Source of the DNA: Dehalococcoidia bacterium
Lineage (GTDB): Bacteria > Chloroflexota > Dehalococcoidia > Tepidiformales > Tepidiformaceae
Direction of reading: 5' to 3'
Assembly: GCA_020853755.1 (NCBI GenBank)
Contig: JADYYG010000010.1
Span: 1 to 63,660 of the forward strand
Length of the DNA: 63,660 nucleotides
Shown: positions 8,129-17,178 of the stretch, in pieces
Layout of the letters: each line of letters opens with the position of its first letter
How positions within the stretch are numbered: the stretch's first letter is position 1
Translations under genes and position numbers: made by a program
Notes under the pieces: model-generated
Told to the model about the DNA's origin: nothing
Seen by the model: only the letters and a program-made list of their open reading frames with translations
Database searches by the model: none

Positions 8129-9433
8129 TTGGAACTTGAGAATGCCGTCATCGTCGACGGCGCCCGCTCGGCCTTCAGCCGCGGCGGCCGCGGTAAGCTC
8201 GTCGCCACCCGCCTGGATGAAGTAGGCGCACAGGTCGTCCGTGCGCTCCTCGAGCGCAACCCGAAGGTCGACCCGGCCAGCATCGAAGACATTGCCATGG
8301 GCAACGTCGGCGGCGCCGGCGAACTCGCCGGCATCGGTGCGGATACCATCGCCCGGCTCGCCGGCCTCCCGGCCGAAATTTCAGCCGTGGACAGCAACCG
8401 CCAGTGTGGTTCGAGCATGGAAACGCTCCATCGTATCGCCCAGTCGATCATGGTGGGCGCGACCGAAGTTGGCATCGCCATCGGCGCCGAGCGCATGGGC
8501 CGCCAGCTCGGCGGCGGCGCCCGCGGTTCGGCCACCCGCATCACCGAGTTCAACCAGAAGCGCCTGCAGCAGACGCCTGTCCAGCGGAACATGGCCTCGA
8601 ACCACTTCGAGGACTTCTCGGTGCCGTTCCAGGACGAGATCCTCGACTACTCGCCGGTCCTCTCGATGACCCAGACCGCCCAGAACGCGGCCGAAGTCTA
8701 CGGCCTGACCCGCGAAGAGATGGACCAGTTCGCCGTCGACAGCCATCGCAAGGCCGTCGCCGCCTACGAAAAGGGCGTCTACAAGGACGAGATCATCCCG
8801 CTCGAAGTTGAAGAGCCCGTCTTCGACGCTGAAGGGAACTGGGTGGAAGCCGAGTACGGCAAGAAGATCATCTTCGATCGCGACGAATGCATCCGCCCCG
8901 GCACGAACATGGAAACCCTCGGCTCGCTGCCGGCGGTCAAGGGCATTGTCAGCCCGACCGGCAAGGAACTGATGATCACCGCCGGCAACAGCTGCCCGAC
9001 GAACGACGGCTTCACCGCCGCGATCATCATGAGCGAGAAGCGCGCCCGCGAACTCGGCCTCCAGCCGCTGGCCCGGATTAAGGGCTTCGGCATCGCCGGC
9101 GTGAAGCCGCAGGTCATGGGTCTCGGCCCGATTCCTTCCACCAAGAAGGCGCTCCGCCACGCCGGCATCACCGCCGACAAGATCGACCGCGTCGAGTTCA
9201 ACGAAGCCTTCGCCGCCCAGGTCATCCCGAGCTGCAAGGAACTCGGTATTCCGCTGGACCGCGTGAACGTGAACGGCGGCTCGATCGCGATCGGCCACCC
9301 GCTCGGCGCGACCGGCGCCCGGCTCGTCCTCACCGTCGCCCATGAGCTTCGCCGCAGCGGCGGCAAGTACGGCCTCGCCACACAGTGCATCGGCGCCGGC
9401 ATGGGCATCAGCACCATCATCGAAGCGATGTAA
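8129..9433 (+). CDS. Thiolase (acetyl-CoA C-acyltransferase)
   Basis: 434 residues. Acyl-CoA thiolase that cleaves 3-ketoacyl-CoA or condenses two acyl-CoAs. The nucleophilic Cys93 is in NRQCGSSMETLHRIA. The C-terminal motifs NGGSIAIGHPLGATGAR (His) and CIGAGMGIS (second Cys) are present. The start is TTG 8131-side (TTG at 8129-8131), preceded by GTGAGG at 8115-8120, since no ATG fits the family's N terminus. It is divergent from the fused carboxylase and ends in a strong terminator, so it is probably monocistronic. It may work in beta-oxidation or in an acetoacetyl-CoA route. Confidence 0.9.
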   Translation: MELENAVIVDGARSAFSRGGRGKLVATRLDEVGAQVVRALLERNPKVDPASIEDIAMGNVGGAGELAGIGADTIARLAGLPAEISAVDSNRQCGSSMETLHRIAQSIMVGATEVGIAIGAERMGRQLGGGARGSATRITEFNQKRLQQTPVQRNMASNHFEDFSVPFQDEILDYSPVLSMTQTAQNAAEVYGLTREEMDQFAVDSHRKAVAAYEKGVYKDEIIPLEVEEPVFDAEGNWVEAEYGKKIIFDRDECIRPGTNMETLGSLPAVKGIVSPTGKELMITAGNSCPTNDGFTAAIIMSEKRARELGLQPLARIKGFGIAGVKPQVMGLGPIPSTKKALRHAGITADKIDRVEFNEAFAAQVIPSCKELGIPLDRVNVNGGSIAIGHPLGATGARLVLTVAHELRRSGGKYGLATQCIGAGMGISTIIEAM

Positions 9434-9453
9434 TTCCGCCCCGGCGGAGTCGC

Positions 9454-9486
9454 AAGGGAGGGAGGCGAAAGCCTCCCTCCCTTTTT
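9454..9486 (+). terminator. Rho-independent terminator after the thiolase gene
   Basis: An 11-bp perfect stem, GGGAGGGAGGC / GCCTCCCTCCC (9456-9466 and 9471-9481), with a GAAA loop followed by TTTTT at 9482-9486. Confidence 0.92.
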
Positions 9487-9515
9487 CGTGCGATATGGCG
9501 GGCGCGCGGCTGCTG

Positions 9516-11546
9516 CTAGACACTCGCGCGGCGGCGCCGCCGGCCAGGGCCGCCTTCGTGGAACGGGAAAAGCGTAACCATGATGTGGCGGTGTCCTGCC
9601 AGCATCTTCTTCAGCCGTTTGAGGCTCTGGTTCACCAGTGGCCTTTCGTACCGGTGCCGCACTTCAACGACCGGCAGCAGCACCTGCACCTCGTAGGGGG
9701 CGGTGTGCGCCAGTTCTCTCACGTAGTTCGCAATCGGGTCGGCGACCGTCCGGTAGGGTGAATCGATAACGATGAGGCGAATTTTCGGGAACTGCCGACG
9801 CCAGCGCTGAGGCACCGTCGACGGGTGATCCGGGTCAACCATCACGTGGAGGGCGCGGACGTCCCTGGTACGCTCGCAGGCTGCGCCGATGGCCATCACT
9901 GTCGCCAGGTTTATTTCCTCAATGGGGACGACAACCGGTACGAGTGACTCGCCGGATGGGGCGAGGTCGAACACTGCTTCTGGCGTTACGAACAGGTTCC
10001 GCTTCAGGCGGCGGTAGAACCGCCCGATGAGCCAGGTGGCAAAGGCGACCAGCGGCATCACGATCGTGATCAGCCAGGCGCCCTCGGTGAACTTCGCGAG
10101 CAACACGACAACCGCGACCACCAGCGTCACAGAAGCCCCGAGGCCGTTGATTGCTGCCTTGTGCACCCAGCTTTCGCCGCGTATGCCGCGCCAGTGACGA
10201 ACCATGCCAGCCTGGCTGAGCGTGAAGCCGATGAACACGCCAAGGGCATAGAGCGGGATGAGACGGGTTGTTTGCGCGTTGAAGACCACGATCAGCAGCG
10301 AAGCAAGCCCGGCGAGGACAATGACCCCGTAGCTGAAGACGAGCCGATTCCCGCGCGCGTGGAACACTCGCGGCAGATAGCCGTCGCGCGCGAGGATGGC
10401 CGCCAACCGGGGAAAGTCGGCGAACGCCGTGTTCGCGGCGAGGATGAGGATGCCGGCCGTCATGATCTGAAGGAAGGCGAAGAGTGGCGAGCCATCGCCG
10501 AAGGCCTCAGCGCCCAACTGGGATGGGATGGTGTTGTTCTCGCTCGGGACGAACCCGAAGTGCCGGGCGATGAGGGTCAAGCCGAGGAAGAGCGAGCCGA
10601 GGATGAGGGCCATCGCCAGCAAGGTCTTGTTCGCGTTCTCTGGCGCCGGACTCTTGAAGGCCTGCACGCCGTTGCTCACCGCTTCGACGCCGGTCATCGC
10701 TGTGCAGCCGTTGGCGAAGGCCCGGAGGATGAGAAACAGGGTCACCCCCTGGACGGCACTCACACTCTCGCGAGGTTCGCCAGCGATGAGTGGGTTACCA
10801 CCATGGAAGAGGATCTTCGTGAACGCGATCACGATGGCTGCGCCCAGGGTGATGATGAAGGCGTAGGTCGGGATCGCGAAAATCGTCCCGGATTCCTTCA
10901 CGCCGCGAAGGTTGATGATGGCAACAAGCGCCACCAGTCCCACACCCATCTCGACCGCGACCGGCCGGAATGACTCGTTGAGAGACGCAAGCGCATCCAT
11001 GCCGGAGGAGATGCTCACGGCGACCGTCAGGACGTAGTCGATCAAGAGGGCCGAAGCGGCAAGCAACCCCGCCGCCGTGCCGAGGTTTTCGTGAGCAACA
11101 ATGTAGGCGCCACCGCCGCCCGGGTAGGCCTGGATCGTCTGCCGGTAGCTGAAGACGACGATGCCGAGCAGAGTGACGATACCAACGGCGATGGGCAGCG
11201 CGTAGGTGGTCGCGCTGGTGCCCGCAAGGATAAGGATGAACAGGATCTCCTGGGTTGCGTAGGCCACGGAGGAGATCGCGTCGGAGGAGAAGACGGCCAG
11301 GGCCTTGATCTTCGTCAGCTTTTCGCTTTCGAGGCGATGGCTGGCGAGCGTCGTCCCGAGGACGCGGTCACGGAGACCCAGGTATCGGCCGTGCAGCCCG
11401 CGGCGCTCCTCCGCATGTTCTGTGGCTTCAAAGTGGCCGTCGTGTGTCTCGACAATGCCGGCCTGGGGGCGGGCCAGCCGGTAGCGCGAAACGCGGCCCT
11501 TCTGGTCGAGCAGCGGTGTTCGGGAGGGCGGGCCGGCTTCGGTCAC
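9516..11546 (-). CDS. kimA: KimA-type APC-family potassium transporter
   Basis: About 676 residues. The N-terminal helix region reads TKIKALAVFSSDAISSVAYATQEIL, the signature region of KimA (YdaO) proteins, which are potassium/proton symporters. About 12 hydrophobic segments span 80-520. The C-terminal region (about 540-640) looks like the universal-stress-protein-type cytoplasmic domain of this group. GTG 11546 is chosen because it overlaps the stop of the small upstream gene as GTGA; GTG 11564 in the same frame is an alternative. The KdpE/KdpD-like regulator pair just upstream supports potassium as the substrate, although a general amino-acid permease cannot be excluded from sequence alone. 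Confidence 0.8.
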   Translation of the reverse strand: MTEAGPPSRTPLLDQKGRVSRYRLARPQAGIVETHDGHFEATEHAEERRGLHGRYLGLRDRVLGTTLASHRLESEKLTKIKALAVFSSDAISSVAYATQEILFILILAGTSATTYALPIAVGIVTLLGIVVFSYRQTIQAYPGGGGAYIVAHENLGTAAGLLAASALLIDYVLTVAVSISSGMDALASLNESFRPVAVEMGVGLVALVAIINLRGVKESGTIFAIPTYAFIITLGAAIVIAFTKILFHGGNPLIAGEPRESVSAVQGVTLFLILRAFANGCTAMTGVEAVSNGVQAFKSPAPENANKTLLAMALILGSLFLGLTLIARHFGFVPSENNTIPSQLGAEAFGDGSPLFAFLQIMTAGILILAANTAFADFPRLAAILARDGYLPRVFHARGNRLVFSYGVIVLAGLASLLIVVFNAQTTRLIPLYALGVFIGFTLSQAGMVRHWRGIRGESWVHKAAINGLGASVTLVVAVVVLLAKFTEGAWLITIVMPLVAFATWLIGRFYRRLKRNLFVTPEAVFDLAPSGESLVPVVVPIEEINLATVMAIGAACERTRDVRALHVMVDPDHPSTVPQRWRRQFPKIRLIVIDSPYRTVADPIANYVRELAHTAPYEVQVLLPVVEVRHRYERPLVNQSLKRLKKMLAGHRHIMVTLFPFHEGGPGRRRRRASV

Positions 11547-11746
11547 CGGTGCGGGACCCCGCACTGGGTGAGTCCAGCAGCCTGGCGCTCCTCATCCTCC
11601 ATACGGTAGACCACTATGAACGGGCCGCTCGCGGGGCCGCGCAACTGGCTGACGTTCCAGCCTCGAGCCACGTATTCACGGATTGCCGCAACGCAGCGAT
11701 CCGCCGTCGAATACTCTTCTTCCATGTAGGCGACGTGCGTAACCAT
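11543..11746 (-). CDS. Small protein of unknown function upstream of kimA
   Basis: 67 residues with a mixed alpha/beta pattern (TADRCVAAIREYVARGWNVSQLRG, then PFIVVYRME) and no membrane segment. Its TGA overlaps the likely GTG start of the transporter gene by four bases. That coupling, and its position between kdpE and kimA, argues it is a real gene that acts with the transporter. No family recognised. A start at the internal Met8 (MEEEYS) is possible. Confidence 0.55.
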   Translation of the reverse strand: MVTHVAYMEEEYSTADRCVAAIREYVARGWNVSQLRGPASGPFIVVYRMEDEERQAAGLTQCGVPHR

Positions 11747-11830
11747 CGCCTCGATGGTCGCAGGAGTGGTGTGTGGGCCGCGGCAGGCGGAAAGTCCGGG
11801 GCCGTACGGAAGGTGTCAGGATTTCAGCGG

Positions 11831-12520
11831 TCAGGTTCGTGGCAACTGGAGGCGGTATCCAACCCCGGGGTCATTCACGATGAGCGCGCCGGCACCGTCC
11901 GCCGCGGCCGAGAGCTTCGCTCGCAATTGGTGCACGAAGGTGCGCAGGATGTGCGCATCCTCCTGGTACTCCGGACCCCAGACAGTTGCCAGCAGATGGC
12001 GCTGGGAGAACACGCGGCCGGGATGGGCGAGCAGCAGCCGCAGCAGGTCGTACTCCGTCGGCGTGAGGCGCACATCCGCGCCAGCAGCGGTGACCTTCCT
12101 GGTGAGCAAGTCCAGTTCGATCGGCCCGAAGCCAAGACGCGTCGCCGCCTGCGGGGTCGAACGCCGGATGGCAACGTTAATTCGCGCCTGTAGTTCGGGC
12201 ATCGAAAACGGCTTCACCAGGTAGTCATCGGCGCCGGTGTTCAGCGCTTCAACCTTTCGCTCATCGTCGCCAACCGCCGAAAGGATGATGACGGGGGTCG
12301 AACTCAGTTTGCGAATCTCTGCACAGAGACTGATCCCATCGCCGTCCGGAAGGACAAGATCGAGGACAACGACGTCAGGGCGGACACGCTGGAACTCGGG
12401 CAGCACTTCGGCTGCCGTTGCCACCCCGGTGACATCGAACCCGGCGCCGCTGAGACCCCTGTGTACGGCCTTCAAGATCGCCGGATCGTCATCGACCACG
12501 AGGATGCGCGCGCCGCTCAT
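11831..12520 (-). CDS. kdpE: KdpE-like OmpR-family response regulator
   Basis: 229 residues. The receiver domain (1-120) has the acidic pair at Asp10-Asp11/12, phospho-acceptor Asp54 (VVLDLVLPDGDG) and Lys103 (VKPF). A winged-helix OmpR domain covers about 130-229. The stretch VWGPEYQEDAHILRTFVHQL closely matches KdpE. The start overlaps the stop of the kinase gene by four bases (12517-12520), so the two are cotranscribed and coupled. KdpE normally activates kdpFABC under low potassium; here no Kdp ATPase is nearby and kimA is the neighbour, so kimA is the inferred target. Confidence 0.88.
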   Translation of the reverse strand: MSGARILVVDDDPAILKAVHRGLSGAGFDVTGVATAAEVLPEFQRVRPDVVVLDLVLPDGDGISLCAEIRKLSSTPVIILSAVGDDERKVEALNTGADDYLVKPFSMPELQARINVAIRRSTPQAATRLGFGPIELDLLTRKVTAAGADVRLTPTEYDLLRLLLAHPGRVFSQRHLLATVWGPEYQEDAHILRTFVHQLRAKLSAAADGAGALIVNDPGVGYRLQLPRT

Positions 12521-14001
12521 GCGGGGGCAGCCGCGACTGGGAGAGAGATTTCGAAGCGTGAACCCCCGGGTCCCGAAGTCACAGTGACACTCCCACCGCA
12601 GACGGTGACCATCGCCCTGGCGAGGGCCAACCCGAGACCGCTTCCCGAAACACCACTCACGCTTTTGCCACGATAGAACTTCTCAAACAGATGGGGCAGG
12701 TCCTCCGGGGGGATCCCCGGGCCGCCATCGACAACGCCGATCGTGGCCCGGCCGGGCGTGCTGCCCGCGTCCAGGCGAATGGGCATGCCCGGCGTCGAGT
12801 ACTTGATGGCGTTCTCCACAAGGTTTGTGACCGCCTGTGTGAGCAGGCCGTAATCGGCCCGCGCCCAGAGCCCTGGGCCCCCCGCGACCTGGAGTTCGCG
12901 GGGGGCCGCGGAATGCTGCAGCGCCAGCTGGATCTCTTCCAGGAAAAGGCTCACATCAATGACCTCGAGGTGCGCACGAACGGACCCGCCTTCCAGCCGG
13001 GACATCTCGAGCAGGTTCGAGACCGTGCCGGTCAGGCGGTCCGCCTGCGAGTCGATGGTCTGGAGCAGGGTCCGGCGATCCTCAACTGACCAGTCCACGG
13101 ATTCGTCGCGAAGGCTCGATGCCGCCGCCTTGATCGCGGTCAGCGGAGAACGCAAGTCGTGCGAGACGCTGGAGAGCAGCGTCGTCTTGAACTCATCGGC
13201 ACGTTCGAGGGCGGCCGCACGTTCCGCCTCACTGGCGAGACGCATCCGTTCGAGCGCTGCGCTTGCCTCGTTCATCAGCGCCTGCACCAGCGGGCGGGCG
13301 AGGAGGTCAGGCGGCACTTCGCCGGCAAAACGGAGGAGACCGTCCCTCGATGCCGGGAGCGGCACGAACGTCGCCGGGATGCCGCCTGCGTTCTCGGCTT
13401 TCGTCCGGATCGGTCCGCCTGTCTGGAGGACAGCAGCGACCACGGCGAGTTCGTTCCGGCTGAGCGCTTCGGCCGAGCGGCTGTCGATCGTAGAGCCGGC
13501 GACCGTTGGCGGGGAACTGGTCACGATGGCACAGCCGCGGGCAGACGCGGCCCGGGCGAGGGAATCGCAGATCCGGTCGAGGGCCTGCCGCGGCGAACCG
13601 GCGCGCACCACATCCCGCGTCGCCTGGAGGAGGAATACTGTTTCGTCGGCGTGCGCGCGTGCCCGCGCGGCCTGGTCTCTTAGCCGCGAAAGCATGTATG
13701 CACCGAAGAGCGCGACACAAAGGAACAGGATCAGCCCGGCAAGATTGACCGGTTCCTGCACCGTGAAGCGGTGCAGCGGCGGCACGTAGAAGAAATTGAC
13801 TGCGAGGTCGGCAGCGACCGCGGTCGCGATACCCACGCCGTAACCCCAGCGCGCCGAAGCTACCAGGGTCAACAGGAGGTAGAGCAGGGCAACATCCACG
13901 ATGTGGCGGTCGTCGAGCAGCGGCGCGAGTGCAGCCGTGAGGGCTACCAGCGCAGATGCGGTGACCAGGTAGCCAGATGCCTCGCGAACATACCTCGCCA
14001 T
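12517..14001 (-). CDS. kdpD: Short KdpD-like sensor histidine kinase
   Basis: 494 residues matching only the C-terminal half of KdpD. It has four membrane helices (about 10-108) with the KdpD/DUF4118 segment FFYVPPLHRFTVQEP, a GAF-like region (about 120-245), HisKA with His281 in SSVSHDLRSPLT, and an HATPase domain ending with GSGLGLALARAM. The N-terminal KdpD ATP-binding and USP domains, about 400 residues in E. coli, are missing. A GATAAT box six bases before ATG 14001 suggests a leaderless transcript starting with this gene and running through kdpE, the small gene and kimA. Confidence 0.88.
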   Translation of the reverse strand: MARYVREASGYLVTASALVALTAALAPLLDDRHIVDVALLYLLLTLVASARWGYGVGIATAVAADLAVNFFYVPPLHRFTVQEPVNLAGLILFLCVALFGAYMLSRLRDQAARARAHADETVFLLQATRDVVRAGSPRQALDRICDSLARAASARGCAIVTSSPPTVAGSTIDSRSAEALSRNELAVVAAVLQTGGPIRTKAENAGGIPATFVPLPASRDGLLRFAGEVPPDLLARPLVQALMNEASAALERMRLASEAERAAALERADEFKTTLLSSVSHDLRSPLTAIKAAASSLRDESVDWSVEDRRTLLQTIDSQADRLTGTVSNLLEMSRLEGGSVRAHLEVIDVSLFLEEIQLALQHSAAPRELQVAGGPGLWARADYGLLTQAVTNLVENAIKYSTPGMPIRLDAGSTPGRATIGVVDGGPGIPPEDLPHLFEKFYRGKSVSGVSGSGLGLALARAMVTVCGGSVTVTSGPGGSRFEISLPVAAAPA

Positions 14002-14007
14002 GAGCGC

Positions 14008-14013
14008 ATTATC
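14008..14013 (-). promoter_or_regulatory. -10 box (GATAAT) of the kdpDE-kimA unit
   Basis: On the minus strand GATAAT is followed by GCGCTC and then the ATG of the kinase gene. The six-base gap would put transcription start at or next to the start codon. Confidence 0.6.
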
Positions 14014-14041
14014 GCGCCACGCTGCTATCCGGTTCCGCCGC

Positions 14042-14563
14042 TCACTCCCCGCGGAGGCGGCCGAAGAGCATGAGGTCGTGGTAGGCGCCGTGGCGCCACT
14101 GGGCTTTGCGGATGGTGCCTTCGTAGGTGTACCCCGCCTTCAGCATCGCCCGCTGGCTCGGGACGTTCTCTACGTCGCACGAGCCTTCGACACGGTTCAC
14201 CTTCGTGTGTTCGAAGAGGTAGTCCGCGAGGAGCCGGATGGCCTGCGGGCCATAGCCCCGGCCGCGAACTTCGGGCAGCAGAGAGATGCCGAACTGGTAG
14301 GCCATCGACTCGGGCGGCGGACCGTACATCGACGGGCGCCAGTCAATCGCGCCAACGGGCCGGCCGCTGCCCACTTCGCAGACGAGCAGGGTGCCGTGCA
14401 TGTCGTCGATGAAGCCCTTCTCGTACTTCTCGGCGCCCGGTTTTCGCGGCAGGCCAAAGTCGTTGAACTCGCCGCGATACTCCGGCGACCCGTCCCATTC
14501 GTCGAGCAGCGGGATGTCGTCGTTCGTTGGCTCGCGCAGATAGACGGTGTCGCCGCCGCTCAC
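14042..14563 (-). CDS. GNAT-family N-acetyltransferase (RimJ/RimL type)
   Basis: About 173 residues from GTG 14563, chosen because it overlaps the stop of the CaiB-family gene as GTGA. The RimJ/RimL-like order is visible: VYLREPTNDDIPLLDEW at the start, AYQFGISLLPEVRGRGYGPQA as the acetyl-CoA binding loop, then NRVEGSCDVENVPSQRAMLKAGYTYEGT and a C-terminal strand. It transfers an acetyl group to an N-terminal amine or small amine; the substrate is unknown. It is the second gene of the unit headed by the CaiB-family gene. Confidence 0.85.
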   Translation of the reverse strand: MSGGDTVYLREPTNDDIPLLDEWDGSPEYRGEFNDFGLPRKPGAEKYEKGFIDDMHGTLLVCEVGSGRPVGAIDWRPSMYGPPPESMAYQFGISLLPEVRGRGYGPQAIRLLADYLFEHTKVNRVEGSCDVENVPSQRAMLKAGYTYEGTIRKAQWRHGAYHDLMLFGRLRGE

Positions 14564-16866
14564 CCCTGGAGGACCACCTTGCTGGCGATGAGGCTGGCGA
14601 TGCGCTCCGCCGGGATGCCGAGATCTTCGAGGACTTCGACCGAGTGCTCGCCGATGAGCGGCGACCGCCGTGGATAGCCCCCGCCCGAGCGGCTGAAGTG
14701 GCCGAGCCGCCCTGGGCCCATCATCGCCCCGAACTGCGGGTGGTCGAAGTACTCGAAGTAGCTGTTTTCGTGCAGCCACGGGCTCTGGAAAAGGTCGTCG
14801 GGCGAGAGCGCCGGCGCCGCGGGAACGCCCCTGCTCAGCAGGCGGTCAACCACTTCGTCGCGGGGGAAGGCCGCCATGCCGCCGGCGATCTGGTCAGCGA
14901 GCGGGCTGTTCACGCCTTCCAGCAGCGCCTTCTCGGCGACCAGCCGGCCTGCCCACTCGGGATGGCCGAGGGCGACGCAGACGGATGCGAAGTGCTCTGG
15001 CCTGTTCCCGGCGATGAGCACCCAGCCGCCATCGGCGCACTGGTAGTACCGGTTGAGCGCCGAGACGCCGATGCAGTCCTTCGCGCCCCTTGGGTTCTCT
15101 GGGCGCCCTTCGTACCAGGACACCTCACCCGACTGGAAGAGGATGCTCTGGTTAGCCAGGCAGGTCAGCACCTCCTGGCCTTCGCCGCTGCGTTCGCGCT
15201 CATACAGGGCCGAGACGATGCCGAAGGCTGCGGCCATCGCGCTGCCGGTGTCGTTGATCGGGATCTGATAGAAGACCGGTTCGTCGTCACCGCCCTGGGC
15301 AGCCATCAGGCCGCTGCGCGCCTGCACCAGCGGGTCGAAGCCGGGGTCCGGAGAAAGTTCGCCAGCCGGGCCATAGCCGGTGACCGAGCAGGAGATAATG
15401 CGCGGGTTGATCTGCTTGAGCGTGGCATAGTCGATGCCGAGGCGCTCCCGGACGCCGTTGCGGTAGTTGTCGAGGACGACATCGGAAACGCGGACGAGGT
15501 CGAGGAAGAGCTCGCGGCCTTCCGGCTTCTTGAGGTCGAGGGCGAGGCCGCGCTTGCCCCGGTTATAGCCGATGAAACCGAGGCCGTACGTCCGGAAGGG
15601 GTCCCCGTCCGGGGGTTCGACCTTGACGACGTCGGCGCCCCAGGCGGCCATGATGCCGGGGGCGAAGGTGCCCGCGATAAAGGCGCCGAGGTCGAGGACG
15701 CGCACTCCCGCGAGCGGCCCTGCGCCTGTGGCTGGCCCGGCGTTCGAACCGTGGACAGCCGGGGTGTGCGCAGGCAGCGCTTCGACCTTCGCCGGGGTAG
15801 CCAGCCCACGAACCGAGCCCGGGGTCCGGCCGAACTTTACGGGTACGCCCGGGATCTCGACTTTGCCGTGTTTCGCGTCGGTGAACTCGAGGCACATGTC
15901 GTTCGAACGCGCCGTCTCGCTGTGGAACCATTCGCGCGACGTTCCGACCGGCCCGCGTGGCACGTCGTGATCGTGCAGGATGTCGAGCCATTCGGCCCGA
16001 GTCTTCTCTTTAAAGCGCGCGTCGAGGGCCTCGATGACCTGGGTGTTAATGCCCGGCTTGAGGAGGCTGGCGAAATCCCCGTCGACACCTTCGAGGGTCA
16101 TCAGGTGCATCATGTCCGTGGCTTCGAGGGCCTTCAGGAAGAACTGCGGCGTCAGCGAACCAAGGAAGAACCAGAGCCCATCGGAGCATTCGTAAAGGCG
16201 GTAGTTGGGTACGCCGCCGCGGCTGCCGCGCCCGCCCATACGGAACATGCCGTCGGCATGCACAGTGCCGCCGGCTTCGACTGCGCCCAGGGCATCGAGG
16301 CCGCTGACGACGATAGCCTGGCCTTCGCCGCTGCGGGCGCGTTCGTGCAGGGCCGCACCAAGGACACCCGCGCCGAGGACAGCGTGGCCGTAGGAAACCT
16401 GCGGGGTTACCAGGTAGATCGGGCGGTCTTCGTAGCTCGACTGCAGCCAGGCAGCGCCGGTAACCGCCTGGAGGAGCCCTTCATCGGGCGGGAGCTGGCT
16501 CCAGCGGCCCTGGGGGGAGTAGGGCGGAAACCAGGCGTGCAGCAAGGCGGGGTTCGCCGCGCGCACTGTTACGGGGTCGAGACCGCTCCGCTCCAGCTCC
16601 CCCGGGGCCCAGTCGAACACAGCGACGTCGGCAGAAGCAAGGAGCGAACGGGCGGCCGAGAGGCCGGCAAACGAGTGAACGTCGAGGGTGACGACCTGCT
16701 TATTCCGGTTCCAGCAGAGGTAGCCGGGGTGGTCCTTCATGCGGTCGCCGCCGGGCGGTTCGACCTTGATAACCTCGGCTCCCAGGTCCCCGAGCAGCAT
16801 CGTCGCCATCGGACCGGCGATACCCTCGGAGAGGTCGATGATGCGGATGCCCTCGAACGCTGTCAT
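14560..16866 (-). CDS. Tandem CaiB/BaiF (family III) CoA-transferase
   Basis: 768 residues made of two CaiB/BaiF domains in one chain (about 1-370 and 385-768). Each begins with the typical IDLSEGIAGPMA / LDLGAFIAGTFAP strand and GAEVIKVEPPGGD / GADVVKVEPPDGD motif. Family III enzymes move CoA between carboxylic acids through a catalytic Asp. In the C-terminal domain this is Asp539 (INDTGSAMAAAFG). The aligned residue in the N-terminal domain is Ser158 (VSYGHAVLG), so that half is probably inactive. A TATAGT box lies 8 bases before the ATG. Substrate not predictable. Confidence 0.88.
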   Translation of the reverse strand: MTAFEGIRIIDLSEGIAGPMATMLLGDLGAEVIKVEPPGGDRMKDHPGYLCWNRNKQVVTLDVHSFAGLSAARSLLASADVAVFDWAPGELERSGLDPVTVRAANPALLHAWFPPYSPQGRWSQLPPDEGLLQAVTGAAWLQSSYEDRPIYLVTPQVSYGHAVLGAGVLGAALHERARSGEGQAIVVSGLDALGAVEAGGTVHADGMFRMGGRGSRGGVPNYRLYECSDGLWFFLGSLTPQFFLKALEATDMMHLMTLEGVDGDFASLLKPGINTQVIEALDARFKEKTRAEWLDILHDHDVPRGPVGTSREWFHSETARSNDMCLEFTDAKHGKVEIPGVPVKFGRTPGSVRGLATPAKVEALPAHTPAVHGSNAGPATGAGPLAGVRVLDLGAFIAGTFAPGIMAAWGADVVKVEPPDGDPFRTYGLGFIGYNRGKRGLALDLKKPEGRELFLDLVRVSDVVLDNYRNGVRERLGIDYATLKQINPRIISCSVTGYGPAGELSPDPGFDPLVQARSGLMAAQGGDDEPVFYQIPINDTGSAMAAAFGIVSALYERERSGEGQEVLTCLANQSILFQSGEVSWYEGRPENPRGAKDCIGVSALNRYYQCADGGWVLIAGNRPEHFASVCVALGHPEWAGRLVAEKALLEGVNSPLADQIAGGMAAFPRDEVVDRLLSRGVPAAPALSPDDLFQSPWLHENSYFEYFDHPQFGAMMGPGRLGHFSRSGGGYPRRSPLIGEHSVEVLEDLGIPAERIASLIASKVVLQG

Positions 16867-16874
16867 GGGAGGGG

Positions 16875-16880
16875 ACTATA
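16875..16880 (-). promoter_or_regulatory. -10 box (TATAGT) of the CaiB-family gene
   Basis: On the minus strand TATAGT is followed by eight bases (CCCCTCCC) and ATG 16866, so the transcript would be leaderless or nearly so. Confidence 0.55.
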
Positions 16881-16911
16881 CCGGGGAGCGGTGTGTACAG
16901 ATACGGCGGGC

Positions 16912-17178
16912 TCAGGAGCGGTAGGCCTGTCCGCGAGGGCTAATGCGCACGATCGAAACCAGGAGGAGGCCCGTTGACACCTCGTAGATGATTCGGAGGT
17001 CGCCCACCCGGCTGCTCCGCGCGCCTTGAAGCGGCCCATGCAGTGGCTTCGAGATATCCGTACGAAAAGGATCCTCTGCGAATTGCTCAATTCGTCGAGT
17101 AAGCCGTCGTCGAATGTCGGGGGAGCATTGGCGCAGGTATCGCTGGCTCTCCCGCGAGAGGGACAGCGCGTAGGTCAC
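16912..17178 (-). CDS. RelE/ParE-family toxin
   Basis: 88 residues. It has the RelE-fold pattern: YALSLSRESQRYLRQCSP...RRRLTRRIEQFAEDP, then KPLHGPLQGARSSRVGDLRIIYEV and a final strand with Arg residues (SIVRISPRGQAYRS). RelE-type toxins usually cut mRNA on the ribosome; ParE-type ones poison gyrase. The sequence fits the RelE side better. The start overlaps the antitoxin stop by four bases. Confidence 0.85.
   Translation of the reverse strand: MTYALSLSRESQRYLRQCSPDIRRRLTRRIEQFAEDPFRTDISKPLHGPLQGARSSRVGDLRIIYEVSTGLLLVSIVRISPRGQAYRS

Noticed and set aside
14527..16977. An 816-residue plus-strand frame opposite the CaiB-family gene
   Set aside because: Shadow frame; the minus strand encodes a complete family III transferase.
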